Part shown: in pieces, positions 1 through 8,179 of the stretch | Layout: the number at the start of each line of letters is the position of its first letter | Position numbering within the stretch: the first letter of the stretch is position 1 | Origin: Burkholderia ubonensis subsp. mesacidophila | GTDB lineage: Bacteria > Pseudomonadota > Gammaproteobacteria > Burkholderiales > Burkholderiaceae | Length of the DNA stretch: 64,000 nucleotides | Assembly: GCF_002097715.1 (NCBI RefSeq) | Contig: NZ_CP020738.1 | Coordinates: 930,001 to 994,000, forward strand | Direction: 5' to 3' | Notes under the pieces: generated by a model | What the model saw: the letters and a program-made list of their open reading frames with translations, nothing else | Databases searched by the model: none | What the model was told of the DNA's origin: nothing | Made by a program: the position numbers and the translations under genes

Positions 1-66
1 GCGTCACACGGCGTGACGTTTCGCGGCCCATGCACCCGACATCCGGCGGCACGGGCCGCGCATCAC

Positions 67-360
67 TCATCGATCGTCATCCCGAATCGACGACGGATGC
101 CTGCACAGCGCCCGCACCTCGAGGTGCATGTACGGAAACAGCGGCAACTGGCTCAACACGTCATGCAGCTGCTGCACGCTTTGAACGTCGAAGATGCTGA
201 CGTTCGCATACTTGCCCGCGATCCGCCACAGATGTCGCCAGACTCCCTCGTGCATCAAACGCTGGCACATGGCCTTCTCTTCGGCCTTCAGCGTCGCTGC
301 CTTCACCGTATCCATGTCGGCGGGCAGGTTGACGGTCATTTCCACATGAAACAGCATCAC
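67..360 (-). CDS. catC: muconolactone delta-isomerase
   Basis: Isomerises muconolactone to 3-oxoadipate enol-lactone in the catechol branch of the beta-ketoadipate pathway; a small cytosolic enzyme. The 97-residue length is the usual size for the family, and the N-terminus (MMLFHVEMTVNLP) and the central HEGVWRHLWRIAGKYANVSIF stretch in residues 40-60 are typical of CatC. An AGGAG ribosome site lies 6-10 bases before the ATG. It is the last gene of a catB-catA-catC run on the minus strand, 35 bases after catA. No catD (enol-lactone hydrolase) is visible between this gene and the left edge, so the next step must be encoded elsewhere. A GC dyad, CGTCAC/GTGACG at 2-18, lies just downstream. Confidence 0.93.
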   Translation of the reverse strand: MMLFHVEMTVNLPADMDTVKAATLKAEEKAMCQRLMHEGVWRHLWRIAGKYANVSIFDVQSVQQLHDVLSQLPLFPYMHLEVRALCRHPSSIRDDDR

Positions 361-395
361 ACGCTCCTTGCGTTATCGTTTTGCCGCGAAGCCGG

Positions 396-1310
396 TCACG
401 CTTGCGCGCGCACGCGTTCGACTTCACTCTCAGGCACGTTCGAACGATCCCTGACCAGCGTGAAATCGAAGTCGATCAGCGCGAACTGACCGTCGACGCC
501 ATACGCCTTGCCTTGCGCGCCTTCAGCCTGCTTGATCTTCGGAATCAGCCCGTCGCGCGTCGCGAATGCGAAATCGTCCCAGATGTGCGGATCGCCTTCG
601 ATGTTGATCTGCGTCGTCAGCTTACGATAACCGTCCGCGGAAACGAAGAAGTGAATGTGCGCGGGACGATGACCGTGACGGCCGAGCTGGTCGAGCAGCT
701 GCTCGGTCTTGCTGCCCGGCGGCACGCTGTAGCCGACCGGCAGCACGCTGCGGAAGCTGTAGCGGCCTTCGGCGTCGGTGCGGATCGAGCGGCGCAGGTT
801 GAACGCCGGCTGCGACTGATCGAAATACGAGTAGTTGCCGAGATGGTTCGCATGCCACACTTCGACGAGCGCGTTCGCGAGCGGCTTGCCGTCGTCGCCG
901 AGCACCTGGCCGCGCATCACGAGCGTCTGGCCCGGATCGGTGCCGTCGTCGAGGCGCGCGTGGCCGACCGATTCCGGCGCGCCCGCGACATACAGCGGCC
1001 CTTCGATCGTGCGCGGCGTGCCGCCGTGGATGCCGGCCTTCGCTTCGGCCTCGTCCATCCGCACGTCGAGGAAGCGCTCGAGGCCGAGGCCCGCGGCGAT
1101 CAGGCCGAATTCCCGGCCGGCCTCGTTCAGGTAGTTGAGCGCGGTCCAGAACTCGCTCGGCTGCACGTCGAAATCCTCGATCGTGTAGCACAGGTCCTTC
1201 ACGATCCGGTTGACGATCGCGCGCACGCGCGGGTTGCCGGGCTTCTCAGCCGCATCGTCGAAGGTCTTCAGCAGCGCGTCGATGGCGTCCTTGTTCATGC
1301 GTGTCTCCAA
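396..1310 (-). CDS. catA: catechol 1,2-dioxygenase
   Basis: Intradiol ring-cleaving non-haem Fe(III) enzyme that converts catechol to cis,cis-muconate. At 304 residues it has normal length: an N-terminal helical dimerisation part (about 1-100) and a C-terminal beta-sandwich. The four expected iron ligands can be placed at Tyr160 (GNYSYFD), Tyr194 (PVGYSVP), His218 and His220 (RPAHIHFF). A GGAGA ribosome site precedes the ATG. It lies 21 bases after catB and 35 before catC, so the three are almost surely one transcript. The anthranilate dioxygenase genes 3.5 kb away make its substrate, which explains the clustering. Confidence 0.96.
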   Translation of the reverse strand: METRMNKDAIDALLKTFDDAAEKPGNPRVRAIVNRIVKDLCYTIEDFDVQPSEFWTALNYLNEAGREFGLIAAGLGLERFLDVRMDEAEAKAGIHGGTPRTIEGPLYVAGAPESVGHARLDDGTDPGQTLVMRGQVLGDDGKPLANALVEVWHANHLGNYSYFDQSQPAFNLRRSIRTDAEGRYSFRSVLPVGYSVPPGSKTEQLLDQLGRHGHRPAHIHFFVSADGYRKLTTQINIEGDPHIWDDFAFATRDGLIPKIKQAEGAQGKAYGVDGQFALIDFDFTLVRDRSNVPESEVERVRAQA

Positions 1311-1331
1311 TATCGGGTGTCGTGCGGGGAA

Positions 1332-2465
1332 TCAGCGGGCGTCGCGTCGCATCCGTTCGATGCGGGCCCAGTCGAAGGTGATGCCGAGGCCGGGCGCGGC
1401 CGGCAGGTGCAGCTTGAAATCTTCGTAACGCAGCGGCTCGACGAGGATTTCCTCGGTCAGGAGCAGCGGGCCGAACAGCTCGGTGCCCCATTGCAGCGCG
1501 CCGAACGTGCTGAACAGCTGCGCGGACGCTATCGTGCCGGCCGCGCCTTCGAGCATCGTGCCGCCGTACAGGCCGATGCCGGCCGCCGACGCGATCGCCG
1601 CGACGCTCGCCGCGCCCTGCAGGCCGCCCGACTGCGCGATCTTCACCGCGAACACGTCGGCCGCGCGGTCCTGCGCAAGCGCGAACGCGTCGACGGGGCC
1701 GTGCAGCGCCTCGTCGGCCATGATCGGAATCTGCGCGAGCTGCGTAAGGCGCTGCAGGCCCGCGCGGTTGGCTGCCGCGATCGGCTGCTCGACGAGGCTC
1801 ACGCCCGCTTCCGCAAGACGCGGGCCGGCCCAGATCGCATCGGTTTCGGTCCACGCCTGGTTCACGTCGATCCGCACGTCGCCGCGTTCGCCGAGTGCGC
1901 GCTTGATCGCGATCACGTGCGCGACGTCGTCGGCCACCGCATTCGAGCCGATCTTCAGCTTGAATGTGCGATGGCGGCGCGCGTCGAGCATCGCCTCGGC
2001 TTCCGCGATGTCGCGCTGCGTGTCGCCGCTCGCGAGCGTCCACGCGACGTCCACCGCGTCGGTCGTGCGGCCGCCGAACAGCTCGGACAGCGGCACGCCG
2101 AGGCGGCGCGCCTGCGCGTCGAACAGCGCGGTCTCGAGCGCGCACTTCGCGAAGCGGTTGCCCTGGAACAGCTTGCGCACGCGTGCCATCACGGCGCCCG
2201 GGCGGGTCGCGTCCATGCCCTGCAGCAGCGGCGCGAAATAGGTGTCGATGTTGACCTTGATGCTTTCCGGGCTCTCCTCGCCGTATGCGAGGCCGCCGAT
2301 GGTCGTCCCTTCGCCGACGCCTTCGATACCGTCCGAGCATCGAATCCGGATCAGCACGAGGGTCTGGCAATTCATCGTGGCGACCGACAGCTTGTGCGGG
2401 CGGATCGTCGGCACGTCGACGAGCAGCGTCTCGACGCGGTCGATGGTGGCGGCAGTTGCTATCAT
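1332..2465 (-). CDS. catB: muconate cycloisomerase
   Basis: Cycloisomerises cis,cis-muconate to (+)-muconolactone; Mn-dependent member of the enolase superfamily. The 377-residue product shows the superfamily residues in order: the KLK pair Lys169/Lys171, metal ligands Asp200 (RIDVNQ), Glu226 (VEQP) and Asp251 (ADEA), and Lys275 (AVKIAQSGG). The spacing matches the classic Pseudomonas enzyme within two residues. The reading frame stays open 75 bases further upstream, but the start at 2465 is chosen because a perfect AGGAGGAAT ribosome site precedes it and the protein begins MIATAATIDRVETL. First gene of catBAC, divergent from catR, with a 91-base shared control region. Confidence 0.95.
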   Translation of the reverse strand: MIATAATIDRVETLLVDVPTIRPHKLSVATMNCQTLVLIRIRCSDGIEGVGEGTTIGGLAYGEESPESIKVNIDTYFAPLLQGMDATRPGAVMARVRKLFQGNRFAKCALETALFDAQARRLGVPLSELFGGRTTDAVDVAWTLASGDTQRDIAEAEAMLDARRHRTFKLKIGSNAVADDVAHVIAIKRALGERGDVRIDVNQAWTETDAIWAGPRLAEAGVSLVEQPIAAANRAGLQRLTQLAQIPIMADEALHGPVDAFALAQDRAADVFAVKIAQSGGLQGAASVAAIASAAGIGLYGGTMLEGAAGTIASAQLFSTFGALQWGTELFGPLLLTEEILVEPLRYEDFKLHLPAAPGLGITFDWARIERMRRDAR

Positions 2466-2538
2466 GCGATTCCTCCTGTTGGTGCACATGGTAGGAACTT
2501 CCGCCCGGCGGCGTCCAACACTCTTTCCGACTACTTCC

Positions 2539-2553
2539 ATACTTTCGAGGTAT
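2539..2553. promoter_or_regulatory. candidate CatR operator, ATAC-N7-GTAT
   Basis: The sequence ATACTTTCGAGGTAT is a perfect ATAC-N7-GTAT dyad that also satisfies the LysR T-N11-A rule. This is the recognition-site form known for the BenM/CatM regulators of muconate-responsive genes. It lies in the 91-base catB-catR gap and its right half overlaps the GAGG ribosome site of catR (2547-2550), three bases before the catR ATG, so occupancy would be expected to repress catR. A second, weaker activation site nearer catB was not identified by eye. Confidence 0.65.
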
Positions 2554-2556
2554 GCA

Positions 2557-3447
2557 ATGGAATTGCGTCAGCTCCGGTATTTCATTGCCGTCGCCGAGGA
2601 AATGAACATCACGCGGGCCGCGGAGCGCCTGCACATGACGCAGCCGCCGTTGAGCCGCCAGTTGCAGGCGATCGAGGACGAAATCGGCCTGCCGCTGTTC
2701 GAGCGGGGCGGGCGGCCGCTGAAGCTGACCGAGGCGGGCCGGGTGTTCTACGCGCAGGCGAAGCGCCTCGTCGACCAGGCGGACGAGCTGGGGCCCCTGA
2801 CGCGGCGGCTCGCGCAGATGTCGGAGCGGATCGTGATCGGCTTCGTGCCGTCGACGCTGTACGGCGCGCTGCCGGACGTGATCCGCGCGTTCCGCGAAGC
2901 GCGGCCGGACGTCGAGCTGTCGCTGATCGAAATGTTCACGCTCGAGCAGCTCGGCGCGCTGAAGGGGGGCAGGATCGACGTCGGGTTCGGCCGCCTGCGG
3001 TTCGACGACGACCAGCTCGTGCGCGAGGCGCTGATCGAGGAGAAGCTGATCGCGGCGCTGCCGGCGGGGCATCCGCTGGCCGATCCGGACCGGCCGCTCG
3101 CGCTGGCAGACGTCGCGCACGAGACGCTGATCGTCTATCCGAGCACGCCGCGGCCGAGCTTCGCGGATCAGCAGTTGTCTGCGCTGCGGGACGGCGGCCT
3201 CACACCGGCTGCCGTTCACGAGGTGCGCGAGCTGCAGACGGCGCTCGGGCTCGTGGCCGCGAAGGTCGGCGTGTCGCTGGTGCCGGAAAGCGTCGAGGGC
3301 GTGCGGGTGAAGGGCGTCGTCTACCGGCGGTTGCCGGAACCGGTCGCGACGTCGCCGATCATCATGAGTCGCCGCGTGCACGACGAAAGCCCCGCGACGG
3401 CGGCGTTCTGCGCGATCGCCCGCGCGATGATCGCGCCGGCGGGCTGA
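2557..3447 (+). CDS. catR: LysR-family regulator of the cat genes
   Basis: A 296-residue LysR-type regulator. The N-terminal winged helix-turn-helix is plain (NITRAAERLHMTQPPLSRQL, about residues 18-37), followed by the periplasmic-binding-like effector domain from about 90. CatR/BenM proteins respond to cis,cis-muconate and activate catB-type operons. Divergent position next to catB and the ATAC-N7-GTAT dyad immediately upstream support this role. The start is taken at MELRQLRYF because it is the family-typical beginning and has GAGG six bases upstream; the frame extends upstream but that part antisenses catB. It converges with the andR-like gene, 143 bases apart. Confidence 0.9.
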   Translation: MELRQLRYFIAVAEEMNITRAAERLHMTQPPLSRQLQAIEDEIGLPLFERGGRPLKLTEAGRVFYAQAKRLVDQADELGPLTRRLAQMSERIVIGFVPSTLYGALPDVIRAFREARPDVELSLIEMFTLEQLGALKGGRIDVGFGRLRFDDDQLVREALIEEKLIAALPAGHPLADPDRPLALADVAHETLIVYPSTPRPSFADQQLSALRDGGLTPAAVHEVRELQTALGLVAAKVGVSLVPESVEGVRVKGVVYRRLPEPVATSPIIMSRRVHDESPATAAFCAIARAMIAPAG

Positions 3448-3590
3448 CGACCGTTTTTTCTGCGCCGTGGATTGCGACCAACTGTCAATTTCACAGCCTC
3501 TTCTTGCAGGCGAGGCACAGGCGAGCAAAGTGATGAAGAACGTGAACGCCGTGGCCGAAAGCGTGCAGGAAATTGGACCCGCACGCCGCC

Positions 3591-4556
3591 TCAGCGCTTC
3601 CCGTCGAGCGTCTCCGACGGCAGTTCGCCGAACGTCTCCCGATACGCGATCGCAAACCGGCCGAGGTGCGTGAAGCCGCAATCGAGCGCGATGTCGGCGA
3701 TCCGCCGCTCGCTGCCCGCGGCGCGCAGCAGTTCACGCGCATGCGCGAGGCGCGCGTGGCGCAGGTACTGCATCGGACTCATCCCGCGAAACTGGATGAA
3801 CGCATCGCGCAGCGTGCGCTCCGGCACGCCGGCCGCACCGACGATGTCGGCGAGCTGCAGCGGCTGCGCGTAGTGGGCCGCGACGAATTCCTGCGCGCGC
3901 CGCATGAAGCCCGGCACGGGGTCGTGGCGCGACGGGGGACTGACCGACGGCGGATGCCCTTCGATCAGCAGGTCGATCAGCAGGTGTTCGAGTTGCGATG
4001 CGACGCGCGGATTCGCGCTCGCGCGTTCGAGCAGGGCCGGCGAGCCCGCGACCAGCATCAGTTGCTGGCGCCACGCGGCGAGCGCCGCGTCGCTCACGCG
4101 CAGCACGGGGTCGAGCATTGCGCGCGGATCGCCGGTCAGCGCGCCGACGGTGGCCGCATCGATGCGCAGCACGAACTGCTCGCAATCGGCGGACAGCTGC
4201 GCATCGAAGCGCTCGCCGGGCGCGCACAGCACGCCGGTCTGCCCGTCGACGCCGACCTGCCGGCCCATCGCCCGCACGTCGGCCTGTCCGGACAGGCAGA
4301 ACATCAGCAGGTAATAGCCGTCGACCGCGTCGACCTGCACGCGCATCGGTTCGCCGAACGCGATCGTGCCGATCCCGAGCCCGCCGATCCGCACGAAGTC
4401 CATGTGCGACGCGCCGTGCACGCGGCCGCTCGGCAGCAGCGCGTGCGGCTGCATCACGCGCGAAATCCGCTCGCGCGTCTCGTCGAGATCGCGGGATTCG
4501 AACAGCCGGTGCGCGCGCAGCGCGAGCGGCTCGAACGACGTTGGGGGCATGGGCAT
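3591..4556 (-). CDS. andR: AraC/XylS-family regulator, AndR-like
   Basis: A 321-residue regulator with an N-terminal sensor part containing an AraC-binding-like fold (about 1-190) and a C-terminal double helix-turn-helix of the AraC/XylS type (about 215-318; [22 protein letters not shown] and [28 protein letters not shown]). It is divergent from the anthranilate dioxygenase operon. In Burkholderia cepacia DBO1 an AraC-type AndR activates andAcAdAbAa, and the position here is the same, so the symbol rests on synteny plus family. Two TGC-N7-GGATA half-sites in the shared 207-base gap look like XylS-type targets. Confidence 0.85.
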   Translation of the reverse strand: MPMPPTSFEPLALRAHRLFESRDLDETRERISRVMQPHALLPSGRVHGASHMDFVRIGGLGIGTIAFGEPMRVQVDAVDGYYLLMFCLSGQADVRAMGRQVGVDGQTGVLCAPGERFDAQLSADCEQFVLRIDAATVGALTGDPRAMLDPVLRVSDAALAAWRQQLMLVAGSPALLERASANPRVASQLEHLLIDLLIEGHPPSVSPPSRHDPVPGFMRRAQEFVAAHYAQPLQLADIVGAAGVPERTLRDAFIQFRGMSPMQYLRHARLAHARELLRAAGSERRIADIALDCGFTHLGRFAIAYRETFGELPSETLDGKR

Positions 4557-4647
4557 CGGTCTGGTTTTGGGACGCGCGCTTCGATCCGACGAATGGGGTG
4601 GGATCGCACTCGGGCGTCACGTTTGTCGCCATCCTAGCGCAGAAACC

Positions 4648-4692
4648 TGCCGGAAGTGGATACTGCGCCGCCGCAATTGCAGATTCCGGATA
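4648..4692 (+). promoter_or_regulatory. candidate AndR half-sites, TGC-N7-GGATA twice
   Basis: Two direct repeats fit the same pattern: TGC at 4648-4650 with GGATA at 4658-4662, and TGC at 4678-4680 with GGATA at 4688-4692. XylS-group regulators read half-sites of the form TGCA-N6-GGNTA; the second copy matches fully and the first has TGCC. They are 30 bases apart, about three helical turns, on the same face, and end 71 bases before the andAc ATG. No clean -35/-10 pair was identified downstream. Confidence 0.5.
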
Positions 4693-4763
4693 GACGGCGA
4701 ATTTTAGCTTTTCAAAAATCGGCTCCATCAAGACATCCCAACCGGATCGACAAGGAGTCCGAC

Positions 4764-6035
4764 ATGGAGCAGACAGAATCGCCAGTCCTGTTCGCGGCGC
4801 GTGAAGACGCGTCCGACGTGAGGTTTCCGCACGACGATGGCTCGCGCGTGCCGTACAAGGTGTTCAGCTCGCACGCCGTCTACGACCGCGAGCAGGAACG
4901 CATCTTCCGCGGTCCGACGTGGAATTTCGTCGCGCTGGAAGCGGAGATCCCGAACCCGGGCGACTTCAAGAGCACGTTCGTCGGCGACACGCCGGTCGTC
5001 GTCACGCGCGCCGAGGACGGCGCGCTCGCCGCGTGGGTGAACCGCTGCGCGCACCGCGGCGCGCAGGTGTGCCGCAAGGCGCGCGGCAATGCGAGCTCGC
5101 ACACGTGCGTGTATCACCAGTGGAGCTTCGACAATACCGGCAACCTGCTCGGCGTGCCGTTCCGGCGCGGCCAGAAGGGGATGACCGGGATGCCGGCCGA
5201 CTTCGATCCGAAGCAGCACGGGCTGCGCAAGCTGCGCGTCGACAGCTATCGCGGCCTCGTGTTCGCGAGCTTCAGCGACGACGTCGCACCGCTGCCCGAC
5301 TACCTCGGCGAGCAGATGCGCCCGTGGATCGACCGGATCTTCCACAAGCCGGTCGAATATCTCGGCTGCACGCGCCAGTATTCGAAATCGAACTGGAAGC
5401 TGTACCTGGAGAACGTGAAGGACCCGTATCACGCGAGCATGCTGCACCTGTTCCATACGACCTTCAACATCTTCCGCGTCGGCATGAAGGCGCGCTCGAT
5501 TCCCGACGCGACGCACGGGCTGCACAGCATCATCACGGTGACGAAGACCGGCGAAGACACGTCGGCGGCCTACAAGCAGCAGCACATCCGCTCGTTCGAC
5601 GAAGGCTTTCATCTGGAGGACGAATCGATCCTCGATCTCGTGTCCGAATACGACGAGGACTGCACGAACCACATCCAGCCGATCTTCCCGCAGCTCGTGA
5701 TCCAGCAGATCCACAACACGCTGGTGGCGCGGCAGATCCTGCCGAAGGGGCCGGACAACTTCGAGCTGATCTTCCACTTCTTCGGCTACACGGACGACAC
5801 GCCCGAGCTGCGCGCGTTGCGCATCAAGCAGGCGAACCTCGTCGGGCCGGCCGGCTACATCTCGATGGAGGACACCGAGGCGACCGAGCTCGTGCAGCGC
5901 GGCACGGTGCGCGACGGCGACGCGACGTCGGTGATCGAGATGTCGCGCGGCAATCCGGACCAGCAGGACACGGTGATCACCGAAAGCCTGATCCGCAAGT
6001 TCTGGGTCGGCTACCAGAAGCTGATGGGCTATTGA
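4764..6035 (+). CDS. andAc: anthranilate 1,2-dioxygenase, large subunit
   Basis: Catalytic alpha subunit of the three-component anthranilate 1,2-dioxygenase that yields catechol, CO2 and ammonia. Of 423 residues, the Rieske [2Fe-2S] site is Cys95-X-His97 and Cys115-X2-His118 (NRCAHRG, CVYHQW), and the mononuclear iron site begins at DPYHASMLH with His223 and His228. The ATG is preceded by AAGGAG; the open frame starts 108 bases earlier without a ribosome site. It heads the order large subunit, small subunit, ferredoxin, reductase, which is the andAcAdAbAa order described for B. cepacia DBO1 and differs from the two-component antABC type. Confidence 0.95.
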   Translation: MEQTESPVLFAAREDASDVRFPHDDGSRVPYKVFSSHAVYDREQERIFRGPTWNFVALEAEIPNPGDFKSTFVGDTPVVVTRAEDGALAAWVNRCAHRGAQVCRKARGNASSHTCVYHQWSFDNTGNLLGVPFRRGQKGMTGMPADFDPKQHGLRKLRVDSYRGLVFASFSDDVAPLPDYLGEQMRPWIDRIFHKPVEYLGCTRQYSKSNWKLYLENVKDPYHASMLHLFHTTFNIFRVGMKARSIPDATHGLHSIITVTKTGEDTSAAYKQQHIRSFDEGFHLEDESILDLVSEYDEDCTNHIQPIFPQLVIQQIHNTLVARQILPKGPDNFELIFHFFGYTDDTPELRALRIKQANLVGPAGYISMEDTEATELVQRGTVRDGDATSVIEMSRGNPDQQDTVITESLIRKFWVGYQKLMGY

Positions 6036-6049
6036 AGCGGGAGCGCGAA

Positions 6050-6526
6050 ATGACGGAAGACATGAAGACGTGGTTCGAGATCACGATGCTGCAGAACCGC
6101 TACATCGGCCATCTCGACAACAACCGGCTCGAACAGTGGCCGGAGCTGTTCACCGAGGACTGCACGTACGAGATCGTGCCGAAGGAGAACGCGGACCTCG
6201 GGCTGCCGGTCGGGATCGTGCATTGCACGAACCGGCGGATGCTGCGCGATCGCGTCGTGTCGCTGCGGCACGCGAACATCTACGAGGAGCACACGTACCG
6301 GCACATGACGTCGGGGCTGATGGTCGTCGCCGAGCGCGACGGCGAGATCGACACCGAGAGCAGCTACGTCGTCGTGCAGACGCGCAGCAACGGTGAATCG
6401 AACGTGTACCAGGCCGGCAAGTATTACGACACGGTGGTGCGCACGCCCGACGGCCTGCGCTACAGGACCAAGCGCGTGATCTACGACACGTCGCGCGTGC
6501 AGACGCTGCTGGCGACCCCGATCTGA
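6050..6526 (+). CDS. andAd: anthranilate 1,2-dioxygenase, small subunit
   Basis: The 158-residue product is the structural beta subunit of the ring-hydroxylating oxygenase (SnoaL/NTF2-like cone fold), with the family features LQNRYIGHLDNNRLEQWPELFTED near the N-terminus and a C-terminal RYRTKRVIYDTSR strand. It contributes to the alpha3beta3 hexamer and has no metal ligands. It starts 14 bases after andAc, with a GGGAG ribosome site, and is followed 19 bases later by the ferredoxin. The start at MTEDMKTW agrees with the spacing and with family length. Confidence 0.94.
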   Translation: MTEDMKTWFEITMLQNRYIGHLDNNRLEQWPELFTEDCTYEIVPKENADLGLPVGIVHCTNRRMLRDRVVSLRHANIYEEHTYRHMTSGLMVVAERDGEIDTESSYVVVQTRSNGESNVYQAGKYYDTVVRTPDGLRYRTKRVIYDTSRVQTLLATPI

Positions 6527-6545
6527 GCGGAATGTGAGGAACGAC

Positions 6546-6872
6546 ATGACTGAAGCAACGCTGACCGAGTGGCACCCGCTCGGCACCCTCGACGAATTCT
6601 CCGAAGACGAACCGGCGGCGCGCGTCGCCGGACAGAAACCGATCGCGGTGTTCCGGATCGGCGACGAACTGTTCGCGATGCACGACCTCTGTACGCACGG
6701 CCACGCGCGACTGTCGGAAGGCTATGTCGAGGACGGCTGTGTCGAATGCCCGCTGCATCAGGGGCTGATCGACATCCGCACCGGCGCGCCGAAATGCGCG
6801 CCGATCACCGAGCCGGTGCGGACCTATCCGATCCGCGTCGTCGACGGACAGGTGGAAGTCAATGTCGGCTGA
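6546..6872 (+). CDS. andAb: anthranilate dioxygenase Rieske ferredoxin
   Basis: Electron carrier between the reductase and the oxygenase. The 108-residue protein has the Rieske ligands Cys49-X-His51 (CTHGHARL) and Cys68-X2-His71 (CPLHQG). The start MTEATLTEW is preferred over the ATG 12 bases upstream because GAGGA sits five bases before it. The last 11 bases overlap the reductase gene, a sign of translational coupling. Having a separate ferredoxin marks this as a three-component system. Confidence 0.94.
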   Translation: MTEATLTEWHPLGTLDEFSEDEPAARVAGQKPIAVFRIGDELFAMHDLCTHGHARLSEGYVEDGCVECPLHQGLIDIRTGAPKCAPITEPVRTYPIRVVDGQVEVNVG

Positions 6873-8082
6873 TCCTGTCGTGATCGTCGGCGCCGGCCAT
6901 GCCGCGCGCCGCACCGCCGAAGCGCTGCGCGCGCACGACCCCGACGTGCGTATCGTGATGATCGGCGCGGAGCGCGAGCTGCCTTACGACCGGCCCGCGC
7001 TGTCGAAGGACGCGTTGCTGAGCGACGGCGGCGAAGCGCGCGCGTTCGTGCGCGACGCCGCGTGGTACGACGCGCAGCGGATCGCGCTGCGGCTCGGCAC
7101 GCGGGTCGACGCGATCGAGCGGGACGCGCAGCGCGTGCGGCTCGACGACGGCGCGACGCTGCCGTACCGCCGGCTCGTGCTCGCGACCGGCTCGCGGGTC
7201 CGCCGGTTCGGCGGGCCGGTGGACGCGGACGTGCCGCTGCATTACGTGCGCACGGTCGCCGATGCGCGGGCGCTGCGTGTGGCGCTCGCGCCGGGCCGGC
7301 GCGTCGCGGTGCTCGGCGGCGGCTTCATCGGCCTCGAAGTCGCGGCGGCCGCGCGTCAGCTCGGCTGCGCGGTGACGGTGATCGACCCGGCCGCGCGCCT
7401 GCTGCAGCGCGCGCTGCCGGACGTGGTCGGCACGTTCGCGCGGCGCCTGCACGACGGGCGCGGCGTCGAATTCCGGCTGTCGGCGCTGCCGCGCGCGATC
7501 CGGCGCGGCGCGTCGGGCGACGCGGTGGTCGAGACGGAGGGCGGGGACGTGACGGCCGATATCGTGGTCGTCGGGATCGGCGTCGTGCCGAACGTCGAGC
7601 TCGCGCAGGCGGCGGGCCTCGACGTCGACAACGGCGTGCGCGTCGACGCGGGCTGCCGCACGGCCGATCCGGCGATCTTCGCGGCGGGCGAGGTGACGCT
7701 GCACTTCAATCCGCTGCTCGGCCGCCACGTGCGGATCGAGTCGTGGCAGGTCGCGGAGAACCAGCCGGCCGTCGCGGCGGCGAACGCGCTCGGCGCGGAC
7801 GAGGCCTATGCCGAGCTGCCGTGGCTGTGGTCGGATCAGTACGACTGCAACCTGCAGATGCTCGGGCTGTTCGGCGGCGAGCGGACGACGGTCGTGCGCG
7901 GCGATCCGTCGAAGGGCCCGTTCGCGGTGTTCGGGCTGGGCGACGACGGCAGGCTCGTCGCGGCCGCGGCGGTGAACGCGGGGCGCGACATCGGCGCATG
8001 CCGCCGGATGATCGCGGCGGGCGCCGCGCCCGATCCGGACCGGCTGGCCGACCCGGCGGTGAACCTGAAGGCGTTTCTCTGA
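6862..8082 (+). CDS. andAa: anthranilate dioxygenase ferredoxin reductase
   Basis: FAD-dependent pyridine nucleotide reductase that passes electrons from NADH to AndAb. The 406-residue chain has an N-terminal FAD dinucleotide fold (VIVGAGHAARRTAEALR, from residue 7), a second NAD(P)H fold at about 148-170 (VAVLGGGFIGLEVAAAARQLG), and the C-terminal reductase domain with the FAD-contact segment PAIFAAGEVT near residue 272. It overlaps andAb by 11 bases and is the last gene of the operon; 97 bases separate it from the unrelated next gene. Confidence 0.94.
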   Translation: MSADPVVIVGAGHAARRTAEALRAHDPDVRIVMIGAERELPYDRPALSKDALLSDGGEARAFVRDAAWYDAQRIALRLGTRVDAIERDAQRVRLDDGATLPYRRLVLATGSRVRRFGGPVDADVPLHYVRTVADARALRVALAPGRRVAVLGGGFIGLEVAAAARQLGCAVTVIDPAARLLQRALPDVVGTFARRLHDGRGVEFRLSALPRAIRRGASGDAVVETEGGDVTADIVVVGIGVVPNVELAQAAGLDVDNGVRVDAGCRTADPAIFAAGEVTLHFNPLLGRHVRIESWQVAENQPAVAAANALGADEAYAELPWLWSDQYDCNLQMLGLFGGERTTVVRGDPSKGPFAVFGLGDDGRLVAAAAVNAGRDIGACRRMIAAGAAPDPDRLADPAVNLKAFL

Positions 8083-8179
8083 CGGTGGGGCGCGGCGGCG
8101 CCTGCGCGTTTGTCGGCCGCCGCGAATTCGGGGATATTAGCGGCATCGCCGATTCGCCTCCTGCCCTCACCGGTCGCCC

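Noticed and set aside
381..3533. 1050-codon plus-strand open frame across catA-catB
   Set aside because: Low-complexity shadow of catA and catB, which carry all the catalytic residues; only the catR part in another frame is real.
8083..8179. Terminator or promoter between andAa and the DUF445 gene
   Set aside because: Nothing beyond GC-rich sequence could be supported by eye.
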